Source: Phialophora verrucosa (Eukaryota > Ascomycota > Eurotiomycetes > Chaetothyriales > Herpotrichiellaceae). From it: 64,000 bases of DNA. Every line of letters starts with the position of its first letter. Positions within the stretch are counted from its first letter, which is position 1. The position numbers and the translations under genes are program-made. A model generated the notes under the pieces. It was not told the origin of the DNA. It did not search any database and saw nothing but the letters and a program-made list of their open reading frames with translations. Positions 1 to 12,232 of this stretch are shown in pieces. The stretch covers positions 2,294,001 to 2,358,000 of the forward strand of contig MSED01000003.1 in NCBI GenBank assembly GCA_002099365.1, in the 5' to 3' direction.

Positions 1-789
1 CGAGGCCCGACTCGCCTTGGCGTCACGTGCAGCAGAACGGCGGAAGGCGCAGAAGCACCGCCCGTAGAATCGCTACGGTGGGCTGTTTGGGGATCCGCGT
101 TTTTGGTCTGGGCTGCCAAGATTGGAGGGAGCTCTTTGGCGTCCTGGTTTCGTTTGTGCCACGGCGAGGGGACTATGTCTCGGGTGATCCTGCCCGGAAT
201 TCTGTCCTGGAAGTGAGGCCCCCAGACTGCAACCAATGTCGCTGACAGGCCCTATGGAGAAACCCCAAGCAGCCAGAGGTGGCCTGGCTCTGACCACCTC
301 GAGCACAGCTTTGTTGTTACCGGATGTTGCAGCTTGGGGGTAAATATTCGACGCTACGGGTCATATGGTTGGTCAATCCTGGAAATCCGGGGCAATGCTC
401 AGGTATTCGTGACGGACTAAAACGATCACCCGGTATTGTCCGACGGAACTTTGTAAAATGCCGGCGTCTATCAGGGTCAGATACGACAGTATTGCGTCCC
501 GCGGGCCACGAAATGGTGATTGTGGAGCAGCGAAGATGACGCCCTGGCTCGAGCAACAGGGCGATCGACCCGGGTGGTGTTGTATTCTACGCTTATGCTC
601 TGGCAGAGCCTGTGGGCTCGATAGGATGGCCACTCTGCCTCGCCACCTGCTGGGTAGATGTTTGCGATACATAAAGCGCAAGGTGCACACATCTGATTGG
701 AAGTATTGCTATACTGGAGACGCTCTCTCGATCACAACTCACGTTTGATCGAGCGCTGTGGTGCTACCTTGGCGAACATACAAACCAAC
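1..789. other. Intergenic / 5' flank, no gene recognised
   Basis: No open frame here shows a recognisable domain or a good start and splice pattern. The stretch carries two copies of the CCGGTA(A/T)-type motif (TTACCGG at 317-323 and CCGGTAT at 430-436) upstream of the monooxygenase gene, and a degenerate repeat copy at 51-92. Confidence 0.6.
51..92 (+). repeat. Imperfect dispersed repeat, copy A
   Basis: Resembles 33726-33767: by eye about 34 of 42 positions agree, including the shared cores AAGCACC, CCCGTAG and ACGGTGG. The copies are in the same orientation about 33.7 kb apart. Confidence 0.4.
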
Positions 790-2742
790 ATGTCGACCTC
801 AGAGCACACGGCCGATGTCCTGATCAGCGGCGCTGGTGGCGTCGGACTCCTCCTCGCCGTCATTCTTAGCCGTATGGGAGTGAATGTTCACATCATCGGT
901 ACGTAGGAATTTCCCTACAGAGGTTTTCAGCTGATCATGGACTCTAATCGCACTGGGAGAATTCGTACAGACAAGAAAGACAAAAGAAATGGCCCTATGT
1001 ATGGTCGAGCAATCTCTCTCTATCCTCGAACCCTGGAGTTCCTGGATCAGCTGGGTATCTTGGAGGAGCTGGAGCAGATTGGGGTCCTTCTGCGCGCCAA
1101 CGGGACTTTTGATCACAAGGGCCAGCGAGTTCCGTCGCGAGGCTGGAATCAGATGTTCAAGCATATGGAGTCCACTTTCCTAAAGTATGTCCTGAACATT
1201 CGGTTGTATTACACCGAGGAGACATTGGAAAAGTTCCTGGCGAGTAAGGGCATTCACGTCCACGTGAACAACAGTTTGAAGGATCTCAAAATAAACAGCG
1301 AGGCTGCCGACGGCTACAAGGTGACGGCCACCGTGGCGACGCTAGACGGCAAAGAGCATACAGTCAAAAGGTAGGAACGACCCTCCCCCTCAGAATGAGT
1401 GACCTAATGGGAGATTAGCAAATTCATTGTCGGTAGCGACGGGGCAAGCTCGACGGTTCAGCAGCTCGCCGGGATCCACCGCGAGCAGGTCGAGAGTGAG
1501 TTTCGATGGATTCGCGTCGACGGGATCATGCATTCCAACATCCCCGACCAAGAATTACCGGCGGTCAGTGTTGAGTCCCCCACCCATGGCAATACCTTCT
1601 TCACCAAGCTCGACCACGGCCGGCGCCGAATTGGATTTGCCGTCCCCCTTAGCATGACGGCCAAGTACGGCGACACGATGACCGAGGAGGAGATGAAATA
1701 TGAATGCAAAAAGGCCATGGAGCCTTTCACGCTTGAGTTTGAGACAGTGGATTGGTGGACCATCTACACGTAAGTGGCCCGAAACCCCTTTCCGTCCACT
1801 GTTTGCAAACTCACTGATCCATTTCTGTCGGGCAGGGTTCGTCAAGGGATCGTGGACAATTTCTATGTCCACGACTCCGTTCTCCTTGCGGGAGACTCTT
1901 GTCACACCCATTCGTCGTCGGCGGCTCAAGGACTCAACACGGGTATTGGGGACGCCATCAACCTGGGCTGGAAGCTGGGCGGGGTGATCAAAGGATGGTA
2001 CGATGCGAGTGTGCTGCAAACGTACCATACCGAGCGTCGATCCGTCGCCGAAGAATTGATTCGTCTGGACAAGTGGTACTCGACGCTCATTAACAACAAG
2101 ATACCGACCGACCTGATTGGCGTATCCACGGACCCTAACGTGGTCCTGAGTGAGGCGCTGGAGCGGAGCATGCAATTCACGATCGGCCTCGGCATCGGGT
2201 ACGACTTGGGTCTCTTCAGCAAGTCCCCTAGTATGGGTCAGGTGGAAGCCGGCCTGCGCGCTCCGGATGCTTTGGTCTACCGTCCTGGGAACCATTTCAC
2301 GCCTCTGCGTCTGCTGTCGCTATTGCAAAACTGGGGATGCTTCTGGGTTATCGTCTTTGCGGGCCAGACGCTCCTCACCCGCGACCATCTGGTCCGTTTG
2401 CACGAGTACCTGGATAGCGACCGCAGTTTTGCAAAGTCGGTCCCCGCCGGCTCGGTGAAGTTCTTGACCGTGATGGCCGGCTTCGAGGCCGATGGCACGC
2501 TCGCGCTGGGAGGTCAAGCATTCGGCAAGATGTATCAGGATTGGGACCACACCGCACATCTTCGATATGGCGTTCCGACATCCACCGGGGCAATCGCGGT
2601 GGTGAGACCAGACAGCTACATGGGCTTTGCCACCACGTTGGACGAGCCTGAGCCGGTGGAGGGCTACTTTCAGAGATTCTTCAAAGGGTACAAGCCACAG
2701 CAAGCGACAAATGGTTCGACCAATGGTGCGGCCAAAGCTTGA
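790..2742 (+). CDS. FAD-dependent aromatic monooxygenase, phenol 2-monooxygenase-like
   Basis: Predicted exons are 790-898, 971-1370, 1419-1769 and 1836-2742, giving 588 residues. The N-terminus has a Rossmann FAD motif (GAGGVG, then a short strand ending HIID at the first splice). Exon 2 reads GPMYGRAISLYPRTLEFL, the usual substrate and FAD region of PHBH-fold hydroxylases; exon 3 has the DG motif (VGSDGASS); exon 4 has the GD motif (LAGDSCHTHSSSAAQGLN). The C-terminal ~170 residues match the thioredoxin-like tail of phenol hydroxylases. Such enzymes hydroxylate phenols ortho to an existing hydroxyl using NADPH and O2. Intron 1 was set at 899-970 because it is the only GT-AG choice that restores the frame and the acidic end of the FAD-binding strand. 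It lies directly upstream of a Zn2Cys6 regulator, suggesting a pathway gene. The exact substrate is unknown; an anthraquinone or alkylphenol hydroxylase is an alternative. Confidence 0.9.
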
Positions 2743-3513
2743 CCGACGAAAGCGTCCGCCATGTGGCTAGTACGGTATCCTCTTCCGGCCCTTTCTGGCC
2801 TAGTCGTAGATCGAGAGTTGTCGAAAACCCGTGCAAGAAAAGATGTGTCTGTGAAGCAAAGAGCAGTAGGCGCTATTTGACGCCAATTTCTTAGTTCGGG
2901 GGGTATGGCCCAACCACTCCCCAGATAATATCGAGCCTAACCCTGCCTACGTCCTGAACTTTAAGTACTGTTGCGTCAACTCTCTCCGGGGGAGTTCCAG
3001 GCTTCGGAGGTAGTCCGAAAAGGTCTGTTCACATAAATTATTATGTACTTGTACTACTACTCGATGTACACCGAGGCCCGTGGGCCATGGTCGTCCGTGC
3101 AGAGGTGACTTCAAGCCACGTCGCCGCTATCACCTGACTGACCACCATCATCCCGTGAACCTTCTCAGCCGAGGTGCTCTTCCCCGCGCCTTTCTCAGAC
3201 TCTGACCACATAGGCTCCTTCCCGCCCCGCCCCCAGTTTCTCACTAACAAGCGGGTATACAGCAACTACCCCTAGGTGCCCCAGAGCTCGAATTCCACCC
3301 CAATCTAATGAACCTTGACGCCGCTGCTGAGCCTAGGCCTCAATTACTTGACGGTACCGAAGTTCATCTCGACCGAGACCATCCGTTGTCCTTTACACCT
3401 TTTCTGACTTCGACTTCGTTCCCTCCGAACCCTCCCTGGTTTGAGGGCGTCTCCTTACGCAGTGCTGTGACTATCGGAAACAGCAGGTTTCAGGGTCTTC
3501 GATGTGAGGCGAC
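2743..3513. other. Intergenic between monooxygenase and regulator
   Basis: No gene is seen. The 130 bp before the regulator start are pyrimidine-rich (about 3385-3440), a common fungal core-promoter feature. Confidence 0.5.
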
Positions 3514-6500
3514 ATGACTCTCGGTTTGCAGAGCTGGGTTCCTCGCCGGTTGCCACGGCAATCTCTGGCGTGCCGACACTGCCGGGCGAAACACATTCGA
3601 TGTGAGTGCCACTTCAGTCGATTTTGGCATGTTGAAAAGATCTCTGTTGACTATAACGGACAGGCGATGGTACCCAACCATGTCGGAATTGCTCCCAGTA
3701 CGACATTCCTTGTGAATACGCTGCTCGGGCACCACGCCGCAAACATTCCGTAGCCCAACCCAGCGCTGAGGACGGGTTCGGTGTGAAAAGCGGCAGCCAA
3801 GTACGACGTTGCCACGATGCCACCACAAACTTCAGTCACAAGCCTACAAAGGGCGTCAGCGGCAAGAATGGCGTGCGTCCAGGCCTGGGCTTGAGCGACT
3901 CACTCCCCACGGCGGCGGTGGACTCGAACGATCCGCCAAGAGTCACCCTCTGGGACGCTTCAGCGAGGCCCAATGATGAGCGGTTGATATTATCCTCCCA
4001 GCAGCAAGCACCGACCAGCCATTTAGAGCCCAGTGATGATAATCTTCAAGACACGATGCCTCAGACCTTTTTGCACAACTTGCCAAACGATCTCAATGAA
4101 ACTTCCTCGACCGAAAGTCTCGATATCGGGCTCGCCCCGAACCAACTAGATCTAGTGACGAAGTACGGGCATGCTAGCGACTGCGAAGTCGACGCCCCGC
4201 TGCTGTGGCCGGATGCCTTTCTGGCGCCGCGAAGCCGACAAGAGGCATCACGACCGTTGGAGCCTACCAAGGGGCCCCCTTCCCCTTCGTGCGCAGAAAT
4301 GGAATGCTTCAGAACGCATGGCTCGGTGAGTTGCTTGATGTCATGGCCGTGGACAGCTGCTGATATATCTCTAGACTAATCTTCGACAAGATCATGGTAA
4401 ATCTTGAGTCCATGCGCATTGACTATGCCAAATCCACCTCCGAACGCTTACTGATGACTTTGCAGGTCCGCTGTCCTTCATGGCCATCTGTTCGAAGCCA
4501 GGCATACATTGGGTTTCGGATCGAGTCGGCGGCACGCAGTATACTCGGCTGGCCAACGAGTTCGCTGATCAAATGGGTTTCTTGCAGCAGTTGGAATTTA
4601 CGGGAGAACGAGCGGCGGAGCCGGATGAGCAGACTGCTCGAACGTGGGTGAAGGGTGCGCACATCCTTTTGAAAGTTTCTTCCATGGCTACGGCTCTCGC
4701 AGTCCAACGCTTGTTAATGACCTTGCAGCTTACTTTGCCGAATCCCTTGAAAGCCATTTCGGCGTGGTGGACCCCGAGGCCTTTGAACAGCAACTGACTG
4801 CGCATTATCGGACGTGTAACCGACAGTGCTCACCCACGTCCGTCGACGCAGCCTGGTATGCTCTTAGGAATGCTGTCTTCACCTCAGGATCCCGTACCGT
4901 TCTCGCGAGAAAGGCCGGCTATCAAGGTGCCACCAAGACGGCCATGGGGTTCTTTCGCAATGCCATGTCTGTGTATGCCGAATTGATCTACTCTCGGCCC
5001 AGCGTCATGGCCACGCAAGCTTTAGTCGTGATGGTATGGGCTTTCTACGCCATGGAGTGACATATCAGGAGCTGACATGCTAATGGATACACGGAACAGA
5101 TGTATTTTATCGAAGGCATGGGCAGTCCGTTCCTTGAGTACTCTCTCTGCTCCGCAGCGGCCAACCTGGCGCAATCTCAAGGTCTCCACCGACAAGTGCC
5201 TCTGCACCACGGTCTGACCGAAGGACAAGTCGAGCATCAAGCCTGGATTTTCTGGGCCATCTATGTTCATGAGAAGCATGCGACCATGCGGTACGATCGG
5301 CCTTCGGTATGGCATCTTGGTTATCGCGGCCGTAACATCCGCAACTCATGCTGATACATCGTGATTAGGCCATCGACGACGACTCTATTACCTGCAAGAT
5401 TCCGTCCACGGCGCCTGTCGGCTCGAGGCATGGTCTCAGGTTTGCCACCGCCTTGGTCCAGTATGCTCGTTTGTTCTCTGTGACGTCCAAGGAGCTTTCC
5501 GTGGAGCGCATCCTGCGCACTTCGCCAGAAAACCTCCTCGCGATGGTCAATCGCCTTCACCACGCTGCTCAAAACCTACACGAGTCTCAACCGGCCGAAT
5601 ATCGCCTCGACCTTCAATGGGACCCGTCGTCCAGGGTGGTCAATATGTCGTATTTGCCCTTGCAGTTCGAGTATTGGGGACTCTTGTGCCGCGTCCATAG
5701 CATCTTCTTGTATCCTTGGGTCAACAACCTCCTTGAACGAGTATGCTCCAGTCGGTGGGCCAGAGACCGCATCGCCGACGCCACGGATCTGGATCAACAG
5801 AAGAGCTGGATTGAAAAGCTGCAGGTCCAGTGCCAGAAGAGCTCGGAAATCTTAGCCGACGCGAGCAGGAAGCTCATTCTCACCACCAAAGCGATACCAG
5901 TGGAGGCGGGTTGTTCCAAGACGTACGTGTAGCTCCCTCGCTCTCGCCCCCGGGTCTGGGACATGTCATGCCCTCGACTAACACGAGTTTGGATGGCAGG
6001 TTTGCGGTCTTCTTCCCATTGATGGCCATGAACGGGCTTTTCATGCACATACTGAAATACCCTCAGCTCAGCAAAGCCGTGTCCGATGTGTCGGTGTTGG
6101 AGATTGGCGCCGGGCATTTTCGGTGGATCGAGTTTGCGACAGAGCTTGACATTCGGTGGTCCTTTATCAAGGAGATGGCCCAATGGGCTCGGAAGGCGCT
6201 TCAGAAACATCCCCTGCCTGTGGTCGAACACAGTGTACGCTCTCATCCCGCTCTCCTTCCTGTTCTCATTACTTCCAATGGCACCTTCTAATGTTCATTT
6301 ACAACAGGACGAAGAAGAAGAAGAAGAAGCCGAGCCCCGCCGTCGGATGACGCATGTGTTACCCTCCGCCTGCACCGACCTGCCAACCTTGACGGACGTG
6401 GAGCCTCGCGAACGCAGTTCTCAGCCTTCAACGCCAAACATTCCAGCAGCCACCGACCAACCACCGCCACTACCAGCAGTTGGTGATTCCTTCAGTTTGA

Positions 6501-6660
6501 CAGATGTGAGATCTAAATGCCTCGAGCGCTCGACCGAAGCGTCGACTGACTCTTTGATGAGCAGGATCTGTTTGATTTCGATATGGCTGAGTTTGCCAAC
6601 GATGGCCTCTCTATATTAGGGCCATTGGGGGAGAATGTCGATGGGGTCTACGCGATTTGA
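3514..6660 (+). CDS. Zn2Cys6 transcription factor with fungal-specific middle homology region
   Basis: Ten predicted exons: 3514-3601, 3664-4325, 4375-4396, 4466-4654, 4729-5033, 5100-5306, 5369-5922, 6000-6234, 6308-6505, 6565-6660; 851 residues. The binuclear zinc cluster is C20-x2-C23-x6-C30-x6-C37-x2-C40-x6-C47; the first intron falls inside codon 30, so the unspliced frame hides the second half of the finger. The middle contains fungal_trans-type sequence (the HGPLSFMAICSKPG region, then YSLCSAAANLAQSQGLHRQ and WAIYVHEKHATMRYDRPS). A run of Glu from GAA repeats and a Phe/Asp-rich acidic C-terminus (DDLFDFDMAEFANDG) look like an activation region. It converges tail to tail with the next gene, 137 bp apart. 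It is a candidate pathway-specific activator. The 22-bp exon 3 is the least certain part of the model, though frame and domain continuity support it. Confidence 0.88.
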
Positions 6661-6797
6661 TGTTCGTTACGCGGAAACACGGATTATATCGAAGCGTTAA
6701 AGTCTGGGTGCAAACCACTGTGTTCTTTTATACCGCTAAAGGTCCCCTTATTTATATATATTTAATGCCGCCCTAACGGCCATATCTCGCAGAACGA

Positions 6798-8433
6798 TCA
6801 CCAATCGTCCTGGATGGCCGAACCGATTTTGGAGGCCAGTTCTTTCTCCATAGCCATCATCTTCTCGATCGTCCAATCCTGATGGGCATAATCTTTGGGC
6901 AAGTTTTTGGGCGTAAATGGCGCCCCATTGAGCAAGTGGTCTTTAACCTCGTCGTACGCCTCCGTGGCGTAGTTACCCGCATCCACACTGATGAGCCAGT
7001 GAGGGAAACTGAACCTGAGGTACTTGGGATCCTTCTTGACCTCTTCCCAGTCGGTCTGATGCATCCGGTGTCGCTGTTCCCAGCCGATTCGCTGGGTCAG
7101 ACTGGTCCGTTGGTATCTACCGTGAGACATAATATTAGTTCGAGCGACACTTTAGTCAAATTCAATGGACGCGGAGATTGCCTTAATACCTCAAGCGGGT
7201 GTGAATCTTCAGTGCCAGCGGTACCTCCTTCTTACCACCTTTGGCCAACACCGCAGCCACGGACGCTCCGTCCTCGATCGCCTGGCCGGCCCCCTGAGCC
7301 GAGGTGGGCAGGTGTGGATGTGCGGCGTCGCCAGTGAGGACAATTCGCCCCTTTTCCGAGACCCAAGCGGGAAATGGATCCCGCCACAACAGTTTCCAGT
7401 CAATCAGCTTCTCAGGGGGAACGTGCTTGCAGATGTCTTTGAAGATCGGCGCCAGCGCCTCCGACGACCTAATCAGCTCTTCTGGGTCGCCGCGGAATGA
7501 CCACGACTCTTCGACCGTATATGTGTCCTATCAACAGAGTGGAGAGGTCCTCCTAGTAAGCCAAGTGTGTTACGCCCTCAGATGGGGTCAAAACGTCGGA
7601 CCTACCTTGTGGGTGAGAAAGACGGTCACGCCGCCCAATTGTTTGTTGGTCTGCAGGATTCCGTGAGCATTTTCGCCGATCCAGATGTTCAAGCTGTCGC
7701 CCTCGTCCGGGATCAGATATTTGATCTTGTCGTCCTTGAGGAGCGAATCAATTGGGAAGTAGCTGCGGAAGATGGCAAATCCGCTGGCCTCGGGAGTGTC
7801 GACGAGTCCCGTGACGAACTTGCGCGCATTGCTGTGCACGCCGTCGGCGGCGATCACGCAGTCGGCGCCGATGCGGGTCCCGTTGACGACGATCCCCGCC
7901 TCATGGTCGTTCTCCCAATACTCGCTGATCCGTTGACCGAAGATGAACTCGACGCCAATGGACAAGGCGTATTCATGGATGAGGACTTGCGTGTGACTCC
8001 GATGGACGTAAAAGTTGGGAAAGCCGCCATCTTCCTGCGGCAGTTGCTGGCTGGCGATGATTTGATTGTTCCTGTCGATAAAGTTGCACACACTCAGCTG
8101 ACAATCGATGCGACGCATTTTCCGGGACGTGTCACCCCATCTGCCCAGGATTCGAGTCGCGTTCGGGGCTAGATTGACCATGTCTCCTGTTCAATCGAAA
8201 CATTGATGGTCGCATTAGCAGAGGCGCTTCTCTCTCTCTCTCTCTCGTGCATGGATGGGAGAAGGGGACAGAGGGACCAACGCACCCACGGCGGTCAACT
8301 GCTTGGTGGACTCGTACACTTTCACCTTCAACCCGCGTAGTGTGCACTCGATCGCGGCCGAGAGGCCGGCAAAGCCAGCACCGACGATGATCGCCTTGAC
8401 AGGCTCGTCCCTGGGATGAACAGCAGCAGGCAT
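6798..8433 (-). CDS. FAD monooxygenase, salicylate / 3-hydroxybenzoate hydroxylase-like
   Basis: Exons on the minus strand: 8433-8286, 8186-7606, 7527-7190 and 7116-6798; 461 residues. The N-terminus carries the dinucleotide motif VGAGFAGLSAA followed by an acidic residue (KVYES), the middle has the DG motif (ADCVIAADGVHSNAR), and exon 3 has the GD motif (IVLTGDAAHPHLPTSAQGAG). Family members hydroxylate, sometimes with decarboxylation, small hydroxybenzoates. The start ATG at 8433 is chosen because the Rossmann strand begins 13 residues later; an in-frame start at 8484 would add 17 residues. The first intron (8187-8285) contains a CT dinucleotide run. Together with the phenol-hydroxylase-like gene it gives the cluster two different flavin aromatic hydroxylases. 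Substrate assignment is inference. Confidence 0.9.
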
Positions 8434-9644
8434 GGTGGGTTTTGTTCCGGATGTGGAGAAGATCAATTGAGCGGCTGCCAACACGCAATAGTGAATATTA
8501 ATTATGCTGCCAAAGCGGGATAGGTAATACCTACAGAGACAATGGACGATTTTAGCTATCTTGCAAGGACTAATATTTCTGTGCCTGGACCGGGGTGAAA
8601 TGCAGAGCCTGCAAAATCAGTCTCTGGCGAAGTGGCCACGCTTCCGCGACAAGGCAACCGCGATGCTCCACCTAAGTTGTGTCGAGGTCCGGGACAATTG
8701 TACAGTTATTTCAGTCAGGCCGACGTTCGGTGCTCCGTCCGAACGAACATGCGCCCCGAGTGAATTCTGGGTTTCTCGCCATCCTGACGCGTGACCAAAA
8801 GATCGGATTGACAAGTGTTACATAGATCGGCAGCCACAGCGGCACACCTCGAACTGGAAAGCTAGTCTCTACAAGGGAAGAATGAGTATGCTGAGACCCA
8901 CAATCTGATGGGTATCTACAACTCTCGCTCTGCATCGACGTAATACTCGACAAGCACAAGATCGAATTGGACGAGGCGTACCAGATGTTCAAACTATGAA
9001 ATCAGCTCGTTCGATGATGAAGCTAGCAAATGTGGCTTTGGACCAGAAATCGGAGGGTCGGTTCGACCTCCAACGAACTATCGGCTGCCCCAATCCCCAC
9101 CTGACACAGTACGACTTGTATCGTGGTTTGACAGTACTGTACGTTCCGGTATTGAAAACCCGAAACGGTAACTAACAGTGGGTCTTACCGGAAGATTGTC
9201 CGGAAAAGGCTAGAGGAACTCTCCCGTGACTTCAAGGCTCATGCTCACCAGGTCGACCTTGGCCCATCCTGGACCGGAAGCAGAACCGAAAGTCAGTACG
9301 ATTTAGCGCCTGCAGGAATGCTGTACGTACGTTGTCCAACATGAGATACTCACTGCCTCATCCCGATTGACGACGCGGCCTGAACGGCAGGAGCTGTTAT
9401 TGGGTCTCTGGAAACGCCATGAGGCAGGTGTTCTCGCCGAAGTGAATTTTTGACTGTTGTTGTGTTGTAAGCGAAGCTTACGTGCCGGGATTCCTAGTCT
9501 CGTCTTATAATTGCTCTCTACCTCCGGTGTGGTCGGAAGCCAGGGGAGGGGGATCATTATTACTATATTCTCAAGCTCCTGTGGGCGATACACATCTCAC
9601 GGTGTACCAACTCCTATTCGCAGTATTCCACTACACAGCCCACC
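8434..9644. other. Long intergenic region upstream of EthD gene
   Basis: About 1.2 kb without a recognisable gene between divergent starts. It holds CCGGTAT at 9146-9152 and its complement type TTACCGG at 9185-9191, followed by TTGTCCGGAA, making it a likely regulatory region. Confidence 0.5.
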
Positions 9645-10037
9645 ATGTCCTCGAGCGGCGAGAAATTCGTGAAACTGGTGGCCATGATCAGCCGCAAGCC
9701 CGGCATGACGCCCGAGGAGTTCGAGGACTACTACGAAAAGCACCACGTCACGATGAGCCTCGACATCCACCACGAGACGTTTTACAAGTACACGCGCAAC
9801 TTTATCCAGCACGAGTCTCCCTTCATCCACCTCTCCGGGGACCTGACGACGCCGTGCGACGTCATCACCGAGGTCTGGTTTCGCGAAAAGGACTTTCCCA
9901 AGTTTCTCGAGACGGCGAACAAACCCGAGGTGCGCCAAAGAGTGATCGAGGATGAATCCAACTTTATGGACAGGAATTCTCTTCGGATGTTCATTGTCAC
10001 GGAACATGAGGGGCCGTCGTCTAAGCGTGTGACGTGA
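9645..10037 (+). CDS. EthD-domain protein
   Basis: Single exon of 130 residues, the usual length for stand-alone EthD proteins (ferredoxin-like dimeric alpha/beta barrel). The N-terminal signature KLVAMISRKPGMTPEEFEDY and the following EKHH are typical of fungal EthD dehydratase-like proteins. Fungal members act on polyketide-derived aromatic intermediates, for example in dehydration or decarboxylation of anthraquinone precursors, and bacterial EthD accompanies ether-degradation P450s. Which applies here cannot be told from sequence. It is the only gene of the block with a 1.2-kb upstream region holding two CCGGTA-type motifs. Confidence 0.88.
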   Translation: MSSSGEKFVKLVAMISRKPGMTPEEFEDYYEKHHVTMSLDIHHETFYKYTRNFIQHESPFIHLSGDLTTPCDVITEVWFREKDFPKFLETANKPEVRQRVIEDESNFMDRNSLRMFIVTEHEGPSSKRVT

Positions 10038-10305
10038 ATCTCATGGCATGGATATCTTCGGTTCTAAAATTAACTGACGCATATACGGATTTCATTGACC
10101 TCAAATAGTCCGCTTAGATGAGCCTTCAGCTTTTGAGCCTGCAAATCTCTCTTTGATCGCTACTTCTTGTTTTTGCAAGTTTGGATAAATGTTGGCGCGT
10201 TCGTTTATCAACAAAACATAATCCCTTTTCTTGAGGAACTCCCTCTACGTCGCTCGACTTGCCTGCAGCCCGATTCGAGGGGTCACGACTGGTGCGTGAG
10301 GTCGA

Positions 10306-11292
10306 TCAACCTGCAACCCAACCGCCATCGACACTGTATGCACTACCGGTAATGAAAGAGGCGTCGTCGCTCAGAAGAAAGATGACTAGATTCGCCACCT
10401 CGGCCGCCTGGCCTGGACGTCCCAGTGGCGTTTTGCGGACGATGTATGGGATGTTTTCTGCCGCCACCATTGGCGTCTGAATCACACCTAGAGGATGACA
10501 GGTATTCGTTCGTGTTAGAGTCATGTTTGTGTTTCAATACTGTTTGAGGTCCCCTGAACTCAAAAGACGAAGGGAAAAGTGATGAAGGCGATGACAAGGA
10601 AGGGGAGGAATCACACAGTCTCACTTACCTGGACAGACACAATTGATCCGAATCCCTCTTTCGCCCTCTTCAAGCGCCGCACACCGCGTCATGCCAACAA
10701 CGGCGTGCTTGCTGGCCGCGTACGCCGCCAGACCGGGTGACCCGATGAGGCCCAGGTTCGACGAGGCATTCACGATGCTGGCCCCCCTTTGCATCACGGC
10801 CAACTCGGCTCGTAAGCAATTCCACACGCCTTTGGCATTGACTCCCAAGGTCAAATCCCAGAGGTCCTCGCGACCCTCCCGAATGAGAATTCTCGAGCCT
10901 CTGCTTTCGGGCACCACGCCAGCGAAGTTGACCGCGCCGTCGAGCCGGCCCAGTTTCTCAACAGTACCGCGAATCCACGCTTCAACGGCAGCAGTGTCGC
11001 GAACGTCCAGCACGGTGGTCGTGTGGCCGGCCGCGCCGGAGGATGAGTTTGCTTTCGCAATCTCTTCCATTGTCGCTGCCAGGCCCGCGGCATTCTGATC
11101 AGCTAGCGCAAGTATAGCTCCGCGCCCACTCAGGATAATGGCGATTCTCTGACCCATGCCGCTGCCGGCGCCGGTGATAGCAATCTAAACACCAGGTGAA
11201 CAATGTCAGGGGGCTATTATTGATCGATTGATATTTTCTTTTTGCTTTTGAAATATATCTGGACTTACCACCTTGCCTTCGAAGGAGGCCAT
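10306..11292 (-). CDS. Short-chain dehydrogenase/reductase (SDR)
   Basis: Minus-strand exons 11292-11269 (8 codons), 11184-10629 and 10487-10306; 253 residues, a classical SDR length. The cofactor motif TGAGSGMG is at residues 12-19, NFAG is present, and the catalytic Ser (149/150), Tyr163 and Lys167 (YAASK) are intact. The C-terminus has the typical IxxxPLGRPGQAAEVANLVIFL and DGG pattern. It probably interconverts an alcohol and a ketone with NAD(P); inside this cluster it could make the ketone used by the Baeyer-Villiger enzyme (inference). The 24-bp first exon was placed from the donor GTAAGT just after the MASFEGKV codons. Confidence 0.9.
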
Positions 11293-12232
11293 GTTGTGGT
11301 GATATTACAGTCCAACTTTCAACGATCTTGCTTGCGTCTTGTGCGTCAAGGTGGGATTGTTCGCTGTTCAGCTTTCGAGAGGTGGTAAATTCAAGCCGCT
11401 CTCTTGACCATGAAAAGTGTAATTGTCTGAGCCTACATACTGAGATATCATACAGTGGTATCCGTCAAACCTTCCAATCAGCTTGGAATTGCCGCTCTTA
11501 GGGAAAAACCCCCATTCTTTCGGGCCGGGAGAATACTGTAGCCGGGGCACTAGGTTTGTGCATCACAAGAAACCCTAAAGCCGCTGCATTGGAAAGACAT
11601 TTAGGGGCGATTGCAGCGCTCTGCAGTCTCGGACTGGGCGCGGACTGTAGCGGAGTCCTAATACTTGTGAAGGTCGTGTCGGGCGGTGTAGGAGCTTGTC
11701 GGACAGCCTGGGTATCTTCCGATGCAATCAGACCTTGTACATGGCGCGGCGCAGCACCTGGGGTCTTGTAGGACAACGCTCTGGTCGCCTATCTGCCATT
11801 CAGTTCTGGGTCAGGGGTGCAAAGCCGAACGATCTCAGAATCAGTCCCTGAAAGCTAGTTTGATCATGACAGGGGAATTTTGGGAGAGAGGGTCTTGCAT
11901 CTCTGGCGGCGAAACAGCTCTTTCGGCCATGAGGAATTCCGGGCAAAAGAGGAACTAGATTCGATCTCGCGTCTGAACGGCATTGCGGTACAACTAGATA
12001 CCGGAAAGGATACTGGAGCACTGAGGATATCAAGTCATTCGCTTCTCGTTATGTTACTTTTCGTGAAATGCTGCTTTTATCAGCTGGGTGGGAGCACTGG
12101 CATGGTTGTGAGCAGGAAATGTATTAGAGAAGCATTATTTACTGGCGGCTACTTCTGGTGTTCGGGCTTTTGACTGATGAAATGTCCTCACTGGATTTCC
12201 CTCATTGATTGCAGACCGTCGTGGACTGACCA
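11293..12232. other. Intergenic, no gene recognised
   Basis: Between the SDR start and the 3' end of the transporter gene. One ATACCGG motif at 11998-12004 is present; nothing else is recognised. Confidence 0.5.

Noticed and set aside
1555..2295. Minus-strand open frame (246 codons)
   Set aside because: Opposite strand of the phenol-hydroxylase-like exons; no motif, and it crosses an intron of the real gene.
7567..8172. Plus-strand open frame (201 codons)
   Set aside because: Antisense shadow of the salicylate-hydroxylase-like gene, whose FAD motifs lie on the minus strand.
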